From: Coriobacteriia bacterium
GTDB lineage: Bacteria; Actinomycetota; Coriobacteriia; Anaerosomatales; JAUVQN01
DNA length: 12,594 nucleotides
NCBI GenBank assembly: GCA_030598125.1
Contig: JAUVQN010000016.1
Span: 1-12,594, forward strand
Reading direction: 5' to 3'
Part shown: in pieces, positions 1 through 7,415 of the stretch
How the letters are laid out: the number at the start of each line of letters is the position of its first letter
Position numbering within the stretch: the stretch's first letter is position 1
Notes under the pieces: generated by a model
Seen by the model: only the letters and a program-made list of their open reading frames with translations
What the model was told of the DNA's origin: nothing
Databases searched by the model: none
Position numbers and translations under genes: made by a program

Positions 1-413
1 CGCACCAGATGGCCCGGCCCCTTGGGCGCGATCATGAAGATATCCAAATCGCCGCGCGGCTCGATCAAGTTGAAGTGGATGTTGAAGCCGTGGGCGAAGG
101 CGAGCGCCTTGCCCTCCGTCATGTGCTCGTGGATCTCCGCGTAGTAGATATGCGCCTGCGTCTCGTCCGGGGTGAGCATCATGACGATCTCGGCGTCGGC
201 CGCGGCCTCGCGCGGCGTCATGACCTTCAGTCCCTCCTCCTTGACCCTGTCCCACGTCGCGGAGCCGGCCCGGAGCCCGACGCGCACGTCGCATCCCGAG
301 TCGCGAAGGTTCAGCGCGTGCGCGTGCCCCTGGCTGCCGTAGCCGATGACCGCGATCGGCCGATCCTTGATGACCGACAGGTCGCAATCGTCCGCGTAGT
401 AGATGTTCGCCAT
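1..413 (-). CDS. ilvC: Ketol-acid reductoisomerase, N-terminal part (cut by window edge)
   Basis: Converts acetolactate or acetohydroxybutyrate to the dihydroxy acid with NADPH and Mg2+, the second common step of valine/isoleucine synthesis. About 137 codons are present; the C-terminal helical domain lies outside the window. The Rossmann nucleotide motif GYGSQG is at residues 24-29. The following loop carries R48 and S51, typical of NADPH-binding class I enzymes. The conserved HGFNIHF segment starts at the catalytic-region H108, and APKGPGH is at 129-135. The ATG start is set by a GGGAG ribosome binding site seven bases upstream and by the usual family N-terminus. It is the last visible gene of ilvDBNC, 57 bases after ilvN, and probably shares the T-box control upstream of ilvD. 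Nothing is unusual in the part seen. Confidence 0.97.
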   Translation of the reverse strand, partial: MANIYYADDCDLSVIKDRPIAVIGYGSQGHAHALNLRDSGCDVRVGLRAGSATWDRVKEEGLKVMTPREAAADAEIVMMLTPDETQAHIYYAEIHEHMTEGKALAFAHGFNIHFNLIEPRGDLDIFMIAPKGPGHLV

Positions 414-470
414 GTCCTGACTCCCTTTCCGTGGGGGCTGTACGCCGCACTCCCGCGGTCGCGCGCCCTG

Positions 471-971
471 TCAGCCGTTCTCCTTCGAGCCCCGCGCCAG
501 CGCGATCTTGCCCGTCCGGGCGAGCTCGCGTATCCCGTAGCCGCGCAGCAGATCCTCCATCGCCTGGAGCTTGTCCGTCGTGCCCGTCGCCTCGATCGTG
601 AGGCTGTTCCTCCCCACATCGATGATGCGCGCCCTGAAGATGTTCGCGAGCTCGATGAGTTCCGCGCGCACCGCCGCCGGCGCGTTCACCTTGAAGAGCA
701 CGAGCTCCCTGTCGACCATGTCGGCCGGATCGAGATCCTGGATCTTGATGATGTTCACGAGCTTGTGGAGCTGCTTCGATATCTGCTCGAGCGGGGTGTT
801 CTCCGCATGCACCACGATCGTCATGCGCGAGAGGTTGGGATCCTCGGTCGGTCCCACCGCGAGCGAATCGATGTTGAACCCGCGTCTGGCGAAGAGGCCC
901 GAGACCCGCTGCAGCACACCGGGCTTGTTCTCCACGAGCACGGAGAGCGTGTGACGCGTCGTACCCGTCAT
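471..971 (-). CDS. ilvN: Acetolactate synthase small (regulatory) subunit
   Basis: Regulatory partner of the IlvB catalytic subunit; in the family it confers valine feedback inhibition and raises activity. The protein has 166 residues, normal for the long form (IlvH/IlvN type). An ACT domain occupies about residues 7-80, beginning with the effector-loop signature ENKPGVLQRVSGLFARRGFNI (N15, G18, then RRGFNI). A second, ACT-like C-terminal domain (about 85-160) contains the ELANIFRARIIDVG segment. The ATG follows the ilvB TAG stop with no base between them, so translation is very likely coupled. The purine-rich end of ilvB (GGAGG, then GGGAG) supplies the ribosome binding site. The ACT loop looks intact, so valine sensitivity is inferred. 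The family call is certain by motif. Confidence 0.97.
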   Translation of the reverse strand: MTGTTRHTLSVLVENKPGVLQRVSGLFARRGFNIDSLAVGPTEDPNLSRMTIVVHAENTPLEQISKQLHKLVNIIKIQDLDPADMVDRELVLFKVNAPAAVRAELIELANIFRARIIDVGRNSLTIEATGTTDKLQAMEDLLRGYGIRELARTGKIALARGSKENG

Positions 972-2723
972 CTACTCCCACACCTCCTCGAGCAGCTCGT
1001 CGTCGAGCATCTCGGAGACCGGGCCGCCCGGGATGCCGCCGAGCATCTCATCGATCGACCCGCCGGGCGCGACCATCGGGAAGACGTTCTCCTCGCGCGT
1101 GACCCGGCAGTCCACCACCGCCGGCCCTTCGTGCTCGAACGCAGCCGTGAGCGCGCCGTCGAGCTGCTCGGGGCTCGTGACCCTCAGTCCCAGGCAGTCG
1201 TACGCCTCCGCGAGCTTGACGAAGTCCGGCACGTCCTGGCCGAGGACCGACTGGCTGTAGCGCCGGTCGTAGAAGAGCTCCTGCCACTGCCGGACCATGC
1301 CCAGGTACCCGTTGTTCAGGATGACGACCTTCACGGGAAGATCGTGCACGCGGGCCGTCGCGAGCTCCTGCGAGACCATCTGGAAGGACCCGTCACCCGC
1401 GATGTCCACGACGAGGGAGTCCTTGAGACCGGCCTGCGCCCCGATCGCCGCGGGAAGACCGAAGCCCATCGTCCCGAGCCCGCCCGACGACGCCCAGCGC
1501 CTCGGGTTCTGCAACCGGTAGTACTGGCACGCCCACATCTGGTTCTGCCCGACCTCGGTGGCGATGACGGTGTCGCGGTCGCGCGTGAGCGCGTTGATGC
1601 GCTCGACCACGTGCTCCGGCATCACCTCGTCGCCCTCGCCCTCGGGATAGTGCAGCGGGAAGCGGTCCCTCCAGTCGTCGATCACGCGCATCCACTTCTC
1701 GGTGCGCGGCTCGGCGCTCCGCTTCCGAAGCTCGTCGACGACGGCGCCGAGCACGTGCTTCGCGTCGCCCACGATCGGCACGTCGACGGGCCGGTTCTTC
1801 CCGATCTCGGCGGGGTCGATGTCGATGTGGACGACCTTCGACTTGGTGGCGAAGGACGCGAGCTTGCCGGTGACCCGGTCGTCGAAGCGCACGCCGACGG
1901 CGAAGAGGAGGTCAGTCTCGGTGATCGCGTAGTTCGTGTACTTCGCGCCGTGCATCCCCGGCATCCCGATGTAGAGGTGGTGCTCCTCGGGGAAGGCCCC
2001 CTTCCCCATCATCGTGGTCGTCACCGGGAGCTGCATGAGCTCGGCGAGTTCCTTCAGCTCCTTCCACGCGCCGGAGGAGAGCACGCCCCCGCCCGCATAG
2101 AGGAGCGGCTTCTTCGCGCGCATGAGCAGGTCCGCCGCCTGCTTGACCTGCTTGGCGTGGCCCTTGTACGTCGGCCGGTAGCCGGGGAGGTTGACCTGCT
2201 CGGGATAGCGGAAGTCGATCGCGCCCTTGGCGACGTCCACCGGCAGGTCCACGAGCACCGGGCCGGGCCGGCCCGTCGTCGCGACGTGGAAGGCCTCCTT
2301 GACGACCTCCGGCAGCTCCCGGACGTCCTTCACGAGGTAGTTGTGCTTCGTGATGGGGAGCGTGATGCCCGTGATGTCCGACTCCTGGAAGGCGTCCGTC
2401 CCGATGACGTGCGTGGCGACCTGGCCGGTGAAGACGACCATCGGGATCGAGTCCATGTGCGCGTTCGCGATGCCGGTGACCGTGTTGGTCGCGCCCGGGC
2501 CGCTCGTCACGAGGACCACGCCGGGCCTCCCCGTGACGCGCGCGTAGCCGTCCGCGGCATGCGTCGCGCCCTGCTCGTGCCTGACCAGGATGTGATCGAG
2601 CTGCTTGGAGTCCATGATCGCGTCGTAGATGGGCAGGACGACGCCCCCGGGGTACCCGAACATGACATCGACGCCCTCTTCCTCCAGGGCACCTACCAGC
2701 GCTTCGGCTCCATTCATGGTCAT
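972..2723 (-). CDS. ilvB: Acetolactate synthase large (catalytic) subunit
   Basis: ThDP-, Mg2+- and FAD-dependent condensation of two pyruvates to acetolactate, or of pyruvate plus 2-oxobutyrate to acetohydroxybutyrate. The protein has 583 residues, full length. The N-terminal ThDP-pyrimidine domain has the catalytic glutamate E50 in RHEQGATHAADGYAR. The central FAD domain includes GVRFDDRVTGKLASFA. The C-terminal ThDP-pyrophosphate domain has the GDGS motif at 443-446, ending at NN 470-471, and the VRQWQ segment (W480) of the substrate/inhibitor channel. Two close ATGs exist (MTMNG). The first is chosen because GGGAGG sits seven bases upstream. The gene lies 31 bases after ilvD and abuts ilvN. 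The mix of AHAS motifs, rather than pyruvate oxidase or ALS-catabolic ones, and the ilvN partner make an anabolic role secure. Confidence 0.97.
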   Translation of the reverse strand: MTMNGAEALVGALEEEGVDVMFGYPGGVVLPIYDAIMDSKQLDHILVRHEQGATHAADGYARVTGRPGVVLVTSGPGATNTVTGIANAHMDSIPMVVFTGQVATHVIGTDAFQESDITGITLPITKHNYLVKDVRELPEVVKEAFHVATTGRPGPVLVDLPVDVAKGAIDFRYPEQVNLPGYRPTYKGHAKQVKQAADLLMRAKKPLLYAGGGVLSSGAWKELKELAELMQLPVTTTMMGKGAFPEEHHLYIGMPGMHGAKYTNYAITETDLLFAVGVRFDDRVTGKLASFATKSKVVHIDIDPAEIGKNRPVDVPIVGDAKHVLGAVVDELRKRSAEPRTEKWMRVIDDWRDRFPLHYPEGEGDEVMPEHVVERINALTRDRDTVIATEVGQNQMWACQYYRLQNPRRWASSGGLGTMGFGLPAAIGAQAGLKDSLVVDIAGDGSFQMVSQELATARVHDLPVKVVILNNGYLGMVRQWQELFYDRRYSQSVLGQDVPDFVKLAEAYDCLGLRVTSPEQLDGALTAAFEHEGPAVVDCRVTREENVFPMVAPGGSIDEMLGGIPGGPVSEMLDDELLEEVWE

Positions 2724-2730
2724 GCGCACA

Positions 2731-2736
2731 CCTCCC
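2731..2736 (-). promoter_or_regulatory. Ribosome binding site deciding the ilvB start
   Basis: The minus strand reads GGGAGG, seven bases before the first of two in-frame ATGs (the second is only six bases on). The spacing favours the upstream ATG. It lies in the 31-base ilvD-ilvB gap. Confidence 0.75.
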
Positions 2737-2754
2737 TCGTGCATATGCGGCGTC

Positions 2755-4413
2755 TCACGAGACCACCGCTCCCTTGTCCGCGCCCGACACGCTCTTCGCG
2801 TAGCGGGCGAGATACCCGGTCGTGTAGCGTGGAGCGGGCGGCGCCCACTCCTCCAGCCGGCGTGAGAGCTCGGCCTCGCCGACCGCAAGGTCGAGCGTGC
2901 CGGCATCGATATCGATCTCGACCGTGTCGCCCTCACGGACGAGCGCGATGGGACCGCCGTCCGCGGCCTCGGGGCTCACGTGCCCGATGGATGCGCCGCT
3001 CGTCGCGCCGGAGAAGCGTCCATCCGTGATCAGCGCCACCGACGTGTCGAGCCCCATGCCCTTGACCGAGGCCGTGGGCGTGAGCATCTCCCGCATGCCG
3101 GGACCGCCGCGCGGACCTTCGTAGCGGATGACGACTACGTCGCCCTCGCGGATGTCTCCGCCGAGGATCGCGGCGACCGCGTCCTCCTCCGACTCGAAGA
3201 CACGGGCCGGCCCGGAGTGCCGCCGCCTCTCCTCAGCGACGGCCGACTGCTTCACGACGGCACCGTCGGGCGCGAGCCCGCCGCGAAGAACACGGAGGCC
3301 CCCTTCGGCGAGATAGGGGCTGTCCGCGGGATGGATCATCTCCGGGTCCCGGTTGACCGCCTGCTCCGCGATCTCACCCATCGTGCGTCCGTCCACGGTC
3401 AGCGTGTCCCGCCGCACGAGCCCGGCACGATCGAGCTCGTGCATGATCGCGGGGATCCCGCCCGCGGCGTAGAGGTCCTCCATGTGGCGGTTCGATGCCG
3501 GGGAGACACGGACCAGGTTGGGGGTCTCGGCGCTCACCGCGGCCCAATCGTCGAGCGTGATGTCGGCGCCCACCTCGTGCGCGATGGCCGTGAGGTGCAG
3601 CACGGTGTTGGACGAGCCGCCGAACGCCATGTCGAGCGTCATCGCGTTCCGGATGGCGTCGGGCGTGACGATGTCGCGCGCGGTGACCTCCTCTGCGAGT
3701 AGGTCCATCACGCGCATGCCCGCGCGCTTGGCGAGTCGGATGCGCTCGGAATAGACGGCCGGCACGGTCCCGTTGCCAGGGAGCCCGAGCCCGATGGCCT
3801 CGGTGAGACAGTTCATCGAGTTCGCGGTGAAGAGGCCCGCGCACGAACCGCACGTCGGGCAGGCGCCGTCCTCGAGCTCGCGGAGGTCGTCCTCGTCGAG
3901 CTCACCGGCACTCGCCTGCCCCACGGCCTTGAAGACGGTGTCGAGGTCCACGTCCTCGCCGCGCCAGCGGCCGGCGAGCATGGGGCCTCCGGAGACCACG
4001 ACTGTCGGCAGGTCGAGCCGGGCCGCCGCCATGAGCATGCCGGGGATGATCTTGTCGCAGTTGGGGATGAGCACGACGGCGTCGAACGCGTGAGCCTGCA
4101 CGGCGAGCTCGACGGAGTCCGCGATGACCTCGCGGGACGGCAGCGAGAAGCGCATCCCCTCGTGACCCATCGCGATGCCGTCGCAGACGCCGATCGTCGC
4201 GATCTCGAGCGGCGTGCCGCCAGCCATGCGGACGCCCGCCTTCACGGCGTCGGAGATCTTGTCGAGGTCGACGTGACCGGGGATGACGTCGTTGACGGAG
4301 TTCACGACCGCCACGAGCGAACGAGCGATCTCCTCGTCCGTGAGCCCGCTGGCCTTCAGAAGGCTCCTGTGCGGCGTCCTCGCGACGCCCTTCTTCATGC
4401 GGTCGCTGCGCAT
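2755..4413 (-). CDS. ilvD: Dihydroxy-acid dehydratase
   Basis: Iron-sulfur dehydratase turning 2,3-dihydroxyisovalerate or 2,3-dihydroxymethylvalerate into the 2-oxo acids, the third common branched-chain step. The protein has 552 residues from the ATG, normal for the family. Visible hallmarks are the MRSDRMKKGVARTPHRSLL start, PGHVDLDK (45-52), CDGIAMGHEGM (77-87), PNCDKIIPG with cluster cysteine C119, CPTCGSCAGLFTANSMNC with C191, and near the C-terminus the catalytic TDGRFSGATSGASIGHVSPEA block. C119 and C191 match the iron-sulfur cysteines of the family. The ATG is chosen because it gives the conserved N-terminus; an upstream GGAGGG lies 12 bases away, a rather long spacing. It is the first gene of ilvDBNC, directly downstream of a leucine-type T-box leader. 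The neighbouring ilvB and ilvN exclude a sugar-acid dehydratase role. Confidence 0.97.
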   Translation of the reverse strand: MRSDRMKKGVARTPHRSLLKASGLTDEEIARSLVAVVNSVNDVIPGHVDLDKISDAVKAGVRMAGGTPLEIATIGVCDGIAMGHEGMRFSLPSREVIADSVELAVQAHAFDAVVLIPNCDKIIPGMLMAAARLDLPTVVVSGGPMLAGRWRGEDVDLDTVFKAVGQASAGELDEDDLRELEDGACPTCGSCAGLFTANSMNCLTEAIGLGLPGNGTVPAVYSERIRLAKRAGMRVMDLLAEEVTARDIVTPDAIRNAMTLDMAFGGSSNTVLHLTAIAHEVGADITLDDWAAVSAETPNLVRVSPASNRHMEDLYAAGGIPAIMHELDRAGLVRRDTLTVDGRTMGEIAEQAVNRDPEMIHPADSPYLAEGGLRVLRGGLAPDGAVVKQSAVAEERRRHSGPARVFESEEDAVAAILGGDIREGDVVVIRYEGPRGGPGMREMLTPTASVKGMGLDTSVALITDGRFSGATSGASIGHVSPEAADGGPIALVREGDTVEIDIDAGTLDLAVGEAELSRRLEEWAPPAPRYTTGYLARYAKSVSGADKGAVVS

Positions 4414-4421
4414 CTGGCTCG

Positions 4422-4444
4422 GCCACCCTCCCTCGCGAGGTGGC
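4422..4444 (-). promoter_or_regulatory. Possible hairpin holding the ilvD ribosome binding site
   Basis: On the minus strand GCCACC (4439-4444) can pair with GGTGGC (4422-4427) across an 11-base loop. The ilvD Shine-Dalgarno GGAGGG (4426-4431) lies partly in the loop and partly in the 3' arm. This could lower ilvD translation. A competing short palindrome, CCTCGCGAGG, overlaps it, so the fold is uncertain and no link to the T-box switch is shown. Confidence 0.35.
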
Positions 4445-4509
4445 GTCCGCAGGCCGCATGTGCCCGTCGTCCGACGAGTCTTCGGAGTATACCGGCGCTT
4501 CACACGCGA

Positions 4510-4571
4510 GGACCGCGGGACACCCGTCCGACCCAGGGACGAGAGCACATCGATTCCCGCGGTACCACCCC
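4510..4571 (-). promoter_or_regulatory. T-box core with competing anti-antiterminator/terminator-like helix
   Basis: The minus strand carries the near-invariant T-box core GGGTGGTACCGCGGG (4556-4570), followed by CTCGTCCCTGGG, whose CGTCCC normally closes the antiterminator helix with the GGG before the core. The TGGT bulge would pair with the ACCA end of uncharged tRNA; an A discriminator base fits tRNA-Leu. A competing partner lies downstream: TCCCGCGGTCC (4510-4520) pairs with GGTACCGCGGGA (4555-4566) through 11 pairs and one bulged base, and would destroy the T-box fold. No U-run follows, so a classic intrinsic terminator is not proven. Rho-dependent or translational readout remains possible. 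Confidence 0.8.
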
Positions 4572-4828
4572 GATTGGCGCAGTCCTCACGCGACTTCGCC
4601 GCGGGGCTGCACCCACTCATGCGGCAGATAACGGATGCCACCGACCCGGTCTACTTGCACGAGCGCGCCCGCGGAGATCATCCGCGCGCGCCGCCTGCAC
4701 GTTGGACCGAGCGGCTCTGGGGCGAGTTCGAAGCGTCCCGCGCCGGGTTTCCACCCTCCCCGGCTCTCTGAGGCCGGGATTGGCCTCTACTGCTCCCCGT
4801 CATAGCCGGTCACGTATGCCGTTGTGAA
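4510..4828 (-). promoter_or_regulatory. T-box riboswitch leader, leucine (CUC) specifier, controlling ilvDBNC
   Basis: An RNA leader that senses uncharged tRNA. On the minus strand Stem I closes by CGGCT (4804-4808) with AGCCG (4712-4716). A GA-rich kink-turn-like step and a GGGG/CCCC helix follow. The 5' side of the specifier loop is GGAGCAGTA, its 3' side GAACTCG. The AG-bulge/distal element AGAGAGCCGGGG (near 4758-4769) and a GGTGGAAACCCGGC segment follow the T-box consensus. The codon in specifier position is CTC (4724-4726), followed by a purine as is usual, so tRNA-Leu with anticodon GAG is the predicted ligand. The T-box core and competing helix end near 4510. Leucine starvation would then raise ilvDBNC expression. 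The element identity is secure from motifs; the specifier assignment is by alignment from memory. Confidence 0.9.
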
Positions 4829-4834
4829 TCTCGG

Positions 4835-4863
4835 AGTATACGCGAGCCCCTAGGGTGCAACAA
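4835..4863 (-). promoter_or_regulatory. Promoter of the ilvDBNC T-box transcript
   Basis: The minus strand shows TTGTTG (4858-4863), a 17-base spacer and TATACT (4835-4840), a good sigma-70-type match. Transcription would start near 4828, about 20 bases before the base of T-box Stem I, which is where a T-box promoter is expected. It implies a leader of about 415 bases before ilvD. Confidence 0.7.
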
Positions 4864-4956
4864 GGGACGCGGTGAGAAGACAACGCCCTGCTCGGACAGC
4901 GTGCCTGGACGTCGCACCGGCACGCGGACGCGAGGCCCGCACTGGCGAGGGCGACG
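4864..4956. other. Short intergenic stretch without a recognisable gene or terminator
   Basis: It lies between the stop of the beta-propeller gene and the ilv promoter. Only weak GC-rich inverted repeats are present and no U-tract follows them. I see no clear terminator for the upstream operon, so read-through into the T-box leader cannot be excluded. Confidence 0.4.
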
Positions 4957-6282
4957 CTACAGGCCGGCGTTCGGGACGAGCTCCATGCGACCAGTCCCGT
5001 CGGGGCGCACCCGCATGAGCCGCGTCTCCTCGCCGTGGATGGCATTGCCCTCGATGAAGAGGACGTACTCAGCGTCGGGTGTCCACCGGAGCGGGTAGGC
5101 GTCCCGCCTCACCGACAGCTCCCGCGGATCCGTCCCGTCCTTGCGCACGACCCAGAGACGCGAGAAGCCGTCATCGCCGCCGAGTGTGAAGGCAAGCCAC
5201 TCCCCGTCGGGCGACACGGCGAGCGACGCGTAGCGGCCGGGTTTGGCGACTTCGGACGGCGGGCCCACGATCTCGGTGCCCTCCGGATCCTCTTCGGTCC
5301 CGAACCGTATCGCCGTCAGCGGGCACTCCGGGCCCGCGCAGACGTAGGAGAAGCCCCCGTCGGACCAGTCGAACTCGGCCACGTCGTCGGCGCCCTCGAT
5401 GGGCGTGGGCGCCTCCCCTCTCGCCACCTTGGTGAGCAGACCGGCCGACCCTGGAGCGCCGCCCGCGACGAACCCTGCGACGTCCGCCGCCGCCGCGCGG
5501 CCGCTATGCCCCTCGGAGACGGCCTGGATGTCACCGCCGTCGCGGCCGGCCGTCTTCAGCTCGTAGCTGCTCGTCGTGCGGAGGGTGTACACGAACCACC
5601 GCGAGTCGGCGGACCAGTCAGGCGCCTGCGAGAACGCCGGACCGACGTCGGCCTCCTCGCCGGTGGCGAGGTCCACCACCCGAAGACGCCGGACCGCACT
5701 GTCGACCACGGCCAGCTTCGCCCCGTCGGGAGACAGCGCGTACACGCCGTCGAGAAGATCCGCCACGGGTCGCGGATCCGTGCCGTCCACGTTCGCGATC
5801 CAGACCTGACCCTCCATGCGGTACGCGACGAGACCCGCGTCCGCTTCGTCACCCGCGACATCCCCCGTGGCGCCCCCGGGGCCGGAGGCCTCGCCCTCGT
5901 CCCCGTCGTCCGAGCCGCCGGGTCCGGAGGTCCCGTCGTCCGCGGTGCCGTCACCACTCGCGGTCGACATCGAGCCGTCGCTCCCGTCGGCGTCTTCGTT
6001 CGAGCCGCCGACGATGTCCTCGACGTCGACCGCGCTCACCGAGGACGACGAGTCACCCGTGGCCCGGTCGGACGAGGAATCGACTCCGAGGATGCGCACG
6101 AGACCGAAGATGGCGAGCGCGAGCGCGCCCCCGGCGAGCAGGACGACGATGATCGCGAGCGACGGCTGGTCGCCCATGAGGTCCCTGAGGCGCTTCCATC
6201 CGCGAGGCGGACCCTGCGCGTCCGGGGGCTCCGGCTCCCTCGCGGGGCCGAGGCCGTCGGTGCGCTCGGGATCCTCGCTCAT
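4957..6282 (-). CDS. Membrane-anchored TolB/WD40-like beta-propeller protein, function unknown
   Basis: The protein has 441 residues. Residues 1-40 are a short Pro/charged cytoplasmic segment. One transmembrane helix lies at about 41-62 (PSLAIIVVLLAGGALALAIFG), with W29-K30-R31 and R33 before it favouring an N-in topology. A long acidic, Ser/Gly/Asp-rich linker spans about 68-147. The extracytoplasmic C-terminal part has PD40/TolB-type blades: YALSPDGAKLAVV, PDWSADSRWFVYT, LAVSPDGEWLAFTLGG and LRWTPDAEYVLFIEG. Two cysteines in CAGPEC could form a disulfide. The ATG lies four bases after the dehydrogenase TGA with only a weak ribosome binding site, so coupling is likely. Such propellers usually bind proteins or ligands; no catalytic residues are recognisable. 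It is the last gene of the cluster, and its link to the enzymes is unexplained. Confidence 0.85.
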   Translation of the reverse strand: MSEDPERTDGLGPAREPEPPDAQGPPRGWKRLRDLMGDQPSLAIIVVLLAGGALALAIFGLVRILGVDSSSDRATGDSSSSVSAVDVEDIVGGSNEDADGSDGSMSTASGDGTADDGTSGPGGSDDGDEGEASGPGGATGDVAGDEADAGLVAYRMEGQVWIANVDGTDPRPVADLLDGVYALSPDGAKLAVVDSAVRRLRVVDLATGEEADVGPAFSQAPDWSADSRWFVYTLRTTSSYELKTAGRDGGDIQAVSEGHSGRAAAADVAGFVAGGAPGSAGLLTKVARGEAPTPIEGADDVAEFDWSDGGFSYVCAGPECPLTAIRFGTEEDPEGTEIVGPPSEVAKPGRYASLAVSPDGEWLAFTLGGDDGFSRLWVVRKDGTDPRELSVRRDAYPLRWTPDAEYVLFIEGNAIHGEETRLMRVRPDGTGRMELVPNAGL

Positions 6283-6286
6283 GGCG

Positions 6287-7381
6287 TCATCCGAGGTTGT
6301 CGATCACCGCGTCGGCGTACGCTGCCGTACCGACGCTCCCTTCCGTCGAGCCCGTGAGCGTGCGCTTGATGTCGTACGTCACTCGCTCGCCCGACCCCAG
6401 GGTAGCGCGGACGGCGTCGAAGACGCGATCCGCCGCCTCTGGTTCATCGAGATGGCGGAGCATGAGTACCGACGAGAGGATCTCCGCTGTCGGGTTGACG
6501 ACGTCCTTGCCGGTGTACTTGGGCGCGGAGCCGTGCACCGGCTCGAAGACGGCGAACTCGTCGCCGATGTTCGCTCCCGGGGCGATACCGAGGCCGCCGA
6601 CCAGCCCAGCCGCGAGGTCGGAGACGATGTCGCCGTAGAGGTTCGGAAGGGCGAGCACGTCCCAGGGCGCGGGGTTGAGCACGAGCTGCATGCAGGTCGC
6701 GTCTACGATGTAGTCGTCGAACTCGATGCCGCTGTCCGCGTACTCCTCGGCGACCCGGCGCGCCGTGTGGAGGAAGAGGCCGTCCGAGTACTTCAGGATG
6801 TTCGCCTTGTGGACAGCCGTGACCCGCTCCCGTCCGTTGGCGATCGCGTACTCGAACGCGAAGCGGACCAGACGCTCGGTGCCGGTCACCGAGATGGGCT
6901 TGAGCGAGATGCCGGAGTCGGGACGGATCGTGCCCGCGCCCCGCTCCTCGGCGAACGCGATGAGTTCCGCCACATCTGCCGTGCCCTGCTCGAACTCGAC
7001 GCCCGCATAGAGGTCCTCCGTGTTCTCGCGGACGATCACGAGGTCGACGTCGTCGTAGCGCGCCCCCGTGCCCGGGATGGACACGGAAGGCCGGACGCAC
7101 GCGTACAGCTCGAGCGCCTTGCGTATGGCCACGTTCACGCTCCGGAACCCGGTCCCGATCGGTGTCGTGATCGGACCTTTGATGGCGACCTTGTTCTTGC
7201 GTATCGAATCGAGCACGTGCTCGGGCAGGGGGGTCCCGCACTCGTCCATCACATGCTCACCCGCGTCCGCGAGCTCCCATTCGATGTCCACGCCGGTCGC
7301 TTCGACGACTCTTCGCATCGCCGTGGTGATCTCGGGGCCGATGCCGTCGCCAGGGATCAGCGTCACGGTGTGCTTCACCAC
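6287..7381 (-). CDS. Isocitrate/isopropylmalate dehydrogenase family enzyme, probably NADP-isocitrate dehydrogenase
   Basis: Oxidative decarboxylation of a 2-hydroxy-3-carboxy acid; isocitrate to 2-oxoglutarate is most likely. The protein has 364 residues, full length for the short homodimeric form. Visible are IPGDGIGPEI near the N-terminus, KGPITTPIGTGFRSVNVA with S81 and N83 (the Ser-x-Asn isocitrate signature; isopropylmalate enzymes differ here), the YACVRP and RENTEDLYAGVE motifs, AVHKANILK with a catalytic lysine, and NLYGDIVSDLAAGLVGGLG with metal-binding aspartates. HGSAPKYTGKDVVNPT has K288-Y289, matching the NADP-preferring Lys-Tyr pair of E. coli isocitrate dehydrogenase, where NAD types usually have Asp-Ile. 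The start is GTG, with GGGAGG seven bases upstream. It follows the HEAT protein by 55 bases and precedes the propeller gene by four. LeuB or homoisocitrate dehydrogenase remain alternatives. Confidence 0.9.
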   Translation of the reverse strand: MVKHTVTLIPGDGIGPEITTAMRRVVEATGVDIEWELADAGEHVMDECGTPLPEHVLDSIRKNKVAIKGPITTPIGTGFRSVNVAIRKALELYACVRPSVSIPGTGARYDDVDLVIVRENTEDLYAGVEFEQGTADVAELIAFAEERGAGTIRPDSGISLKPISVTGTERLVRFAFEYAIANGRERVTAVHKANILKYSDGLFLHTARRVAEEYADSGIEFDDYIVDATCMQLVLNPAPWDVLALPNLYGDIVSDLAAGLVGGLGIAPGANIGDEFAVFEPVHGSAPKYTGKDVVNPTAEILSSVLMLRHLDEPEAADRVFDAVRATLGSGERVTYDIKRTLTGSTEGSVGTAAYADAVIDNLG

Positions 7382-7388
7382 TCGGTGT

Positions 7389-7394
7389 CCTCCC
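7389..7394 (-). promoter_or_regulatory. Ribosome binding site deciding the dehydrogenase GTG start
   Basis: GGGAGG on the minus strand sits seven bases before the first of two consecutive GTG codons. This supports GTG at 7381 as start. No ATG is available near the conserved N-terminus. Confidence 0.7.
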
Positions 7395-7415
7395 GGGTCT
7401 TCTCGGATGCCGACG

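Noticed and set aside
9..3029. Very long plus-strand open frame (about 1000 codons), and other long plus-strand frames over 4957-11513
   Set aside because: They run antisense to ilvC/N/B/D and the synthase cluster. Their translations are Arg/His/Val/Asp-rich low-complexity strings typical of the reverse frame of GC-rich genes, without domains or ribosome binding sites.
4486..4491. Second promoter with TATACT downstream of the T-box
   Set aside because: No -35-like hexamer at 16-18 bases and no extended -10 TG, so it is not annotated as a promoter; the repeat is reported as a finding only.
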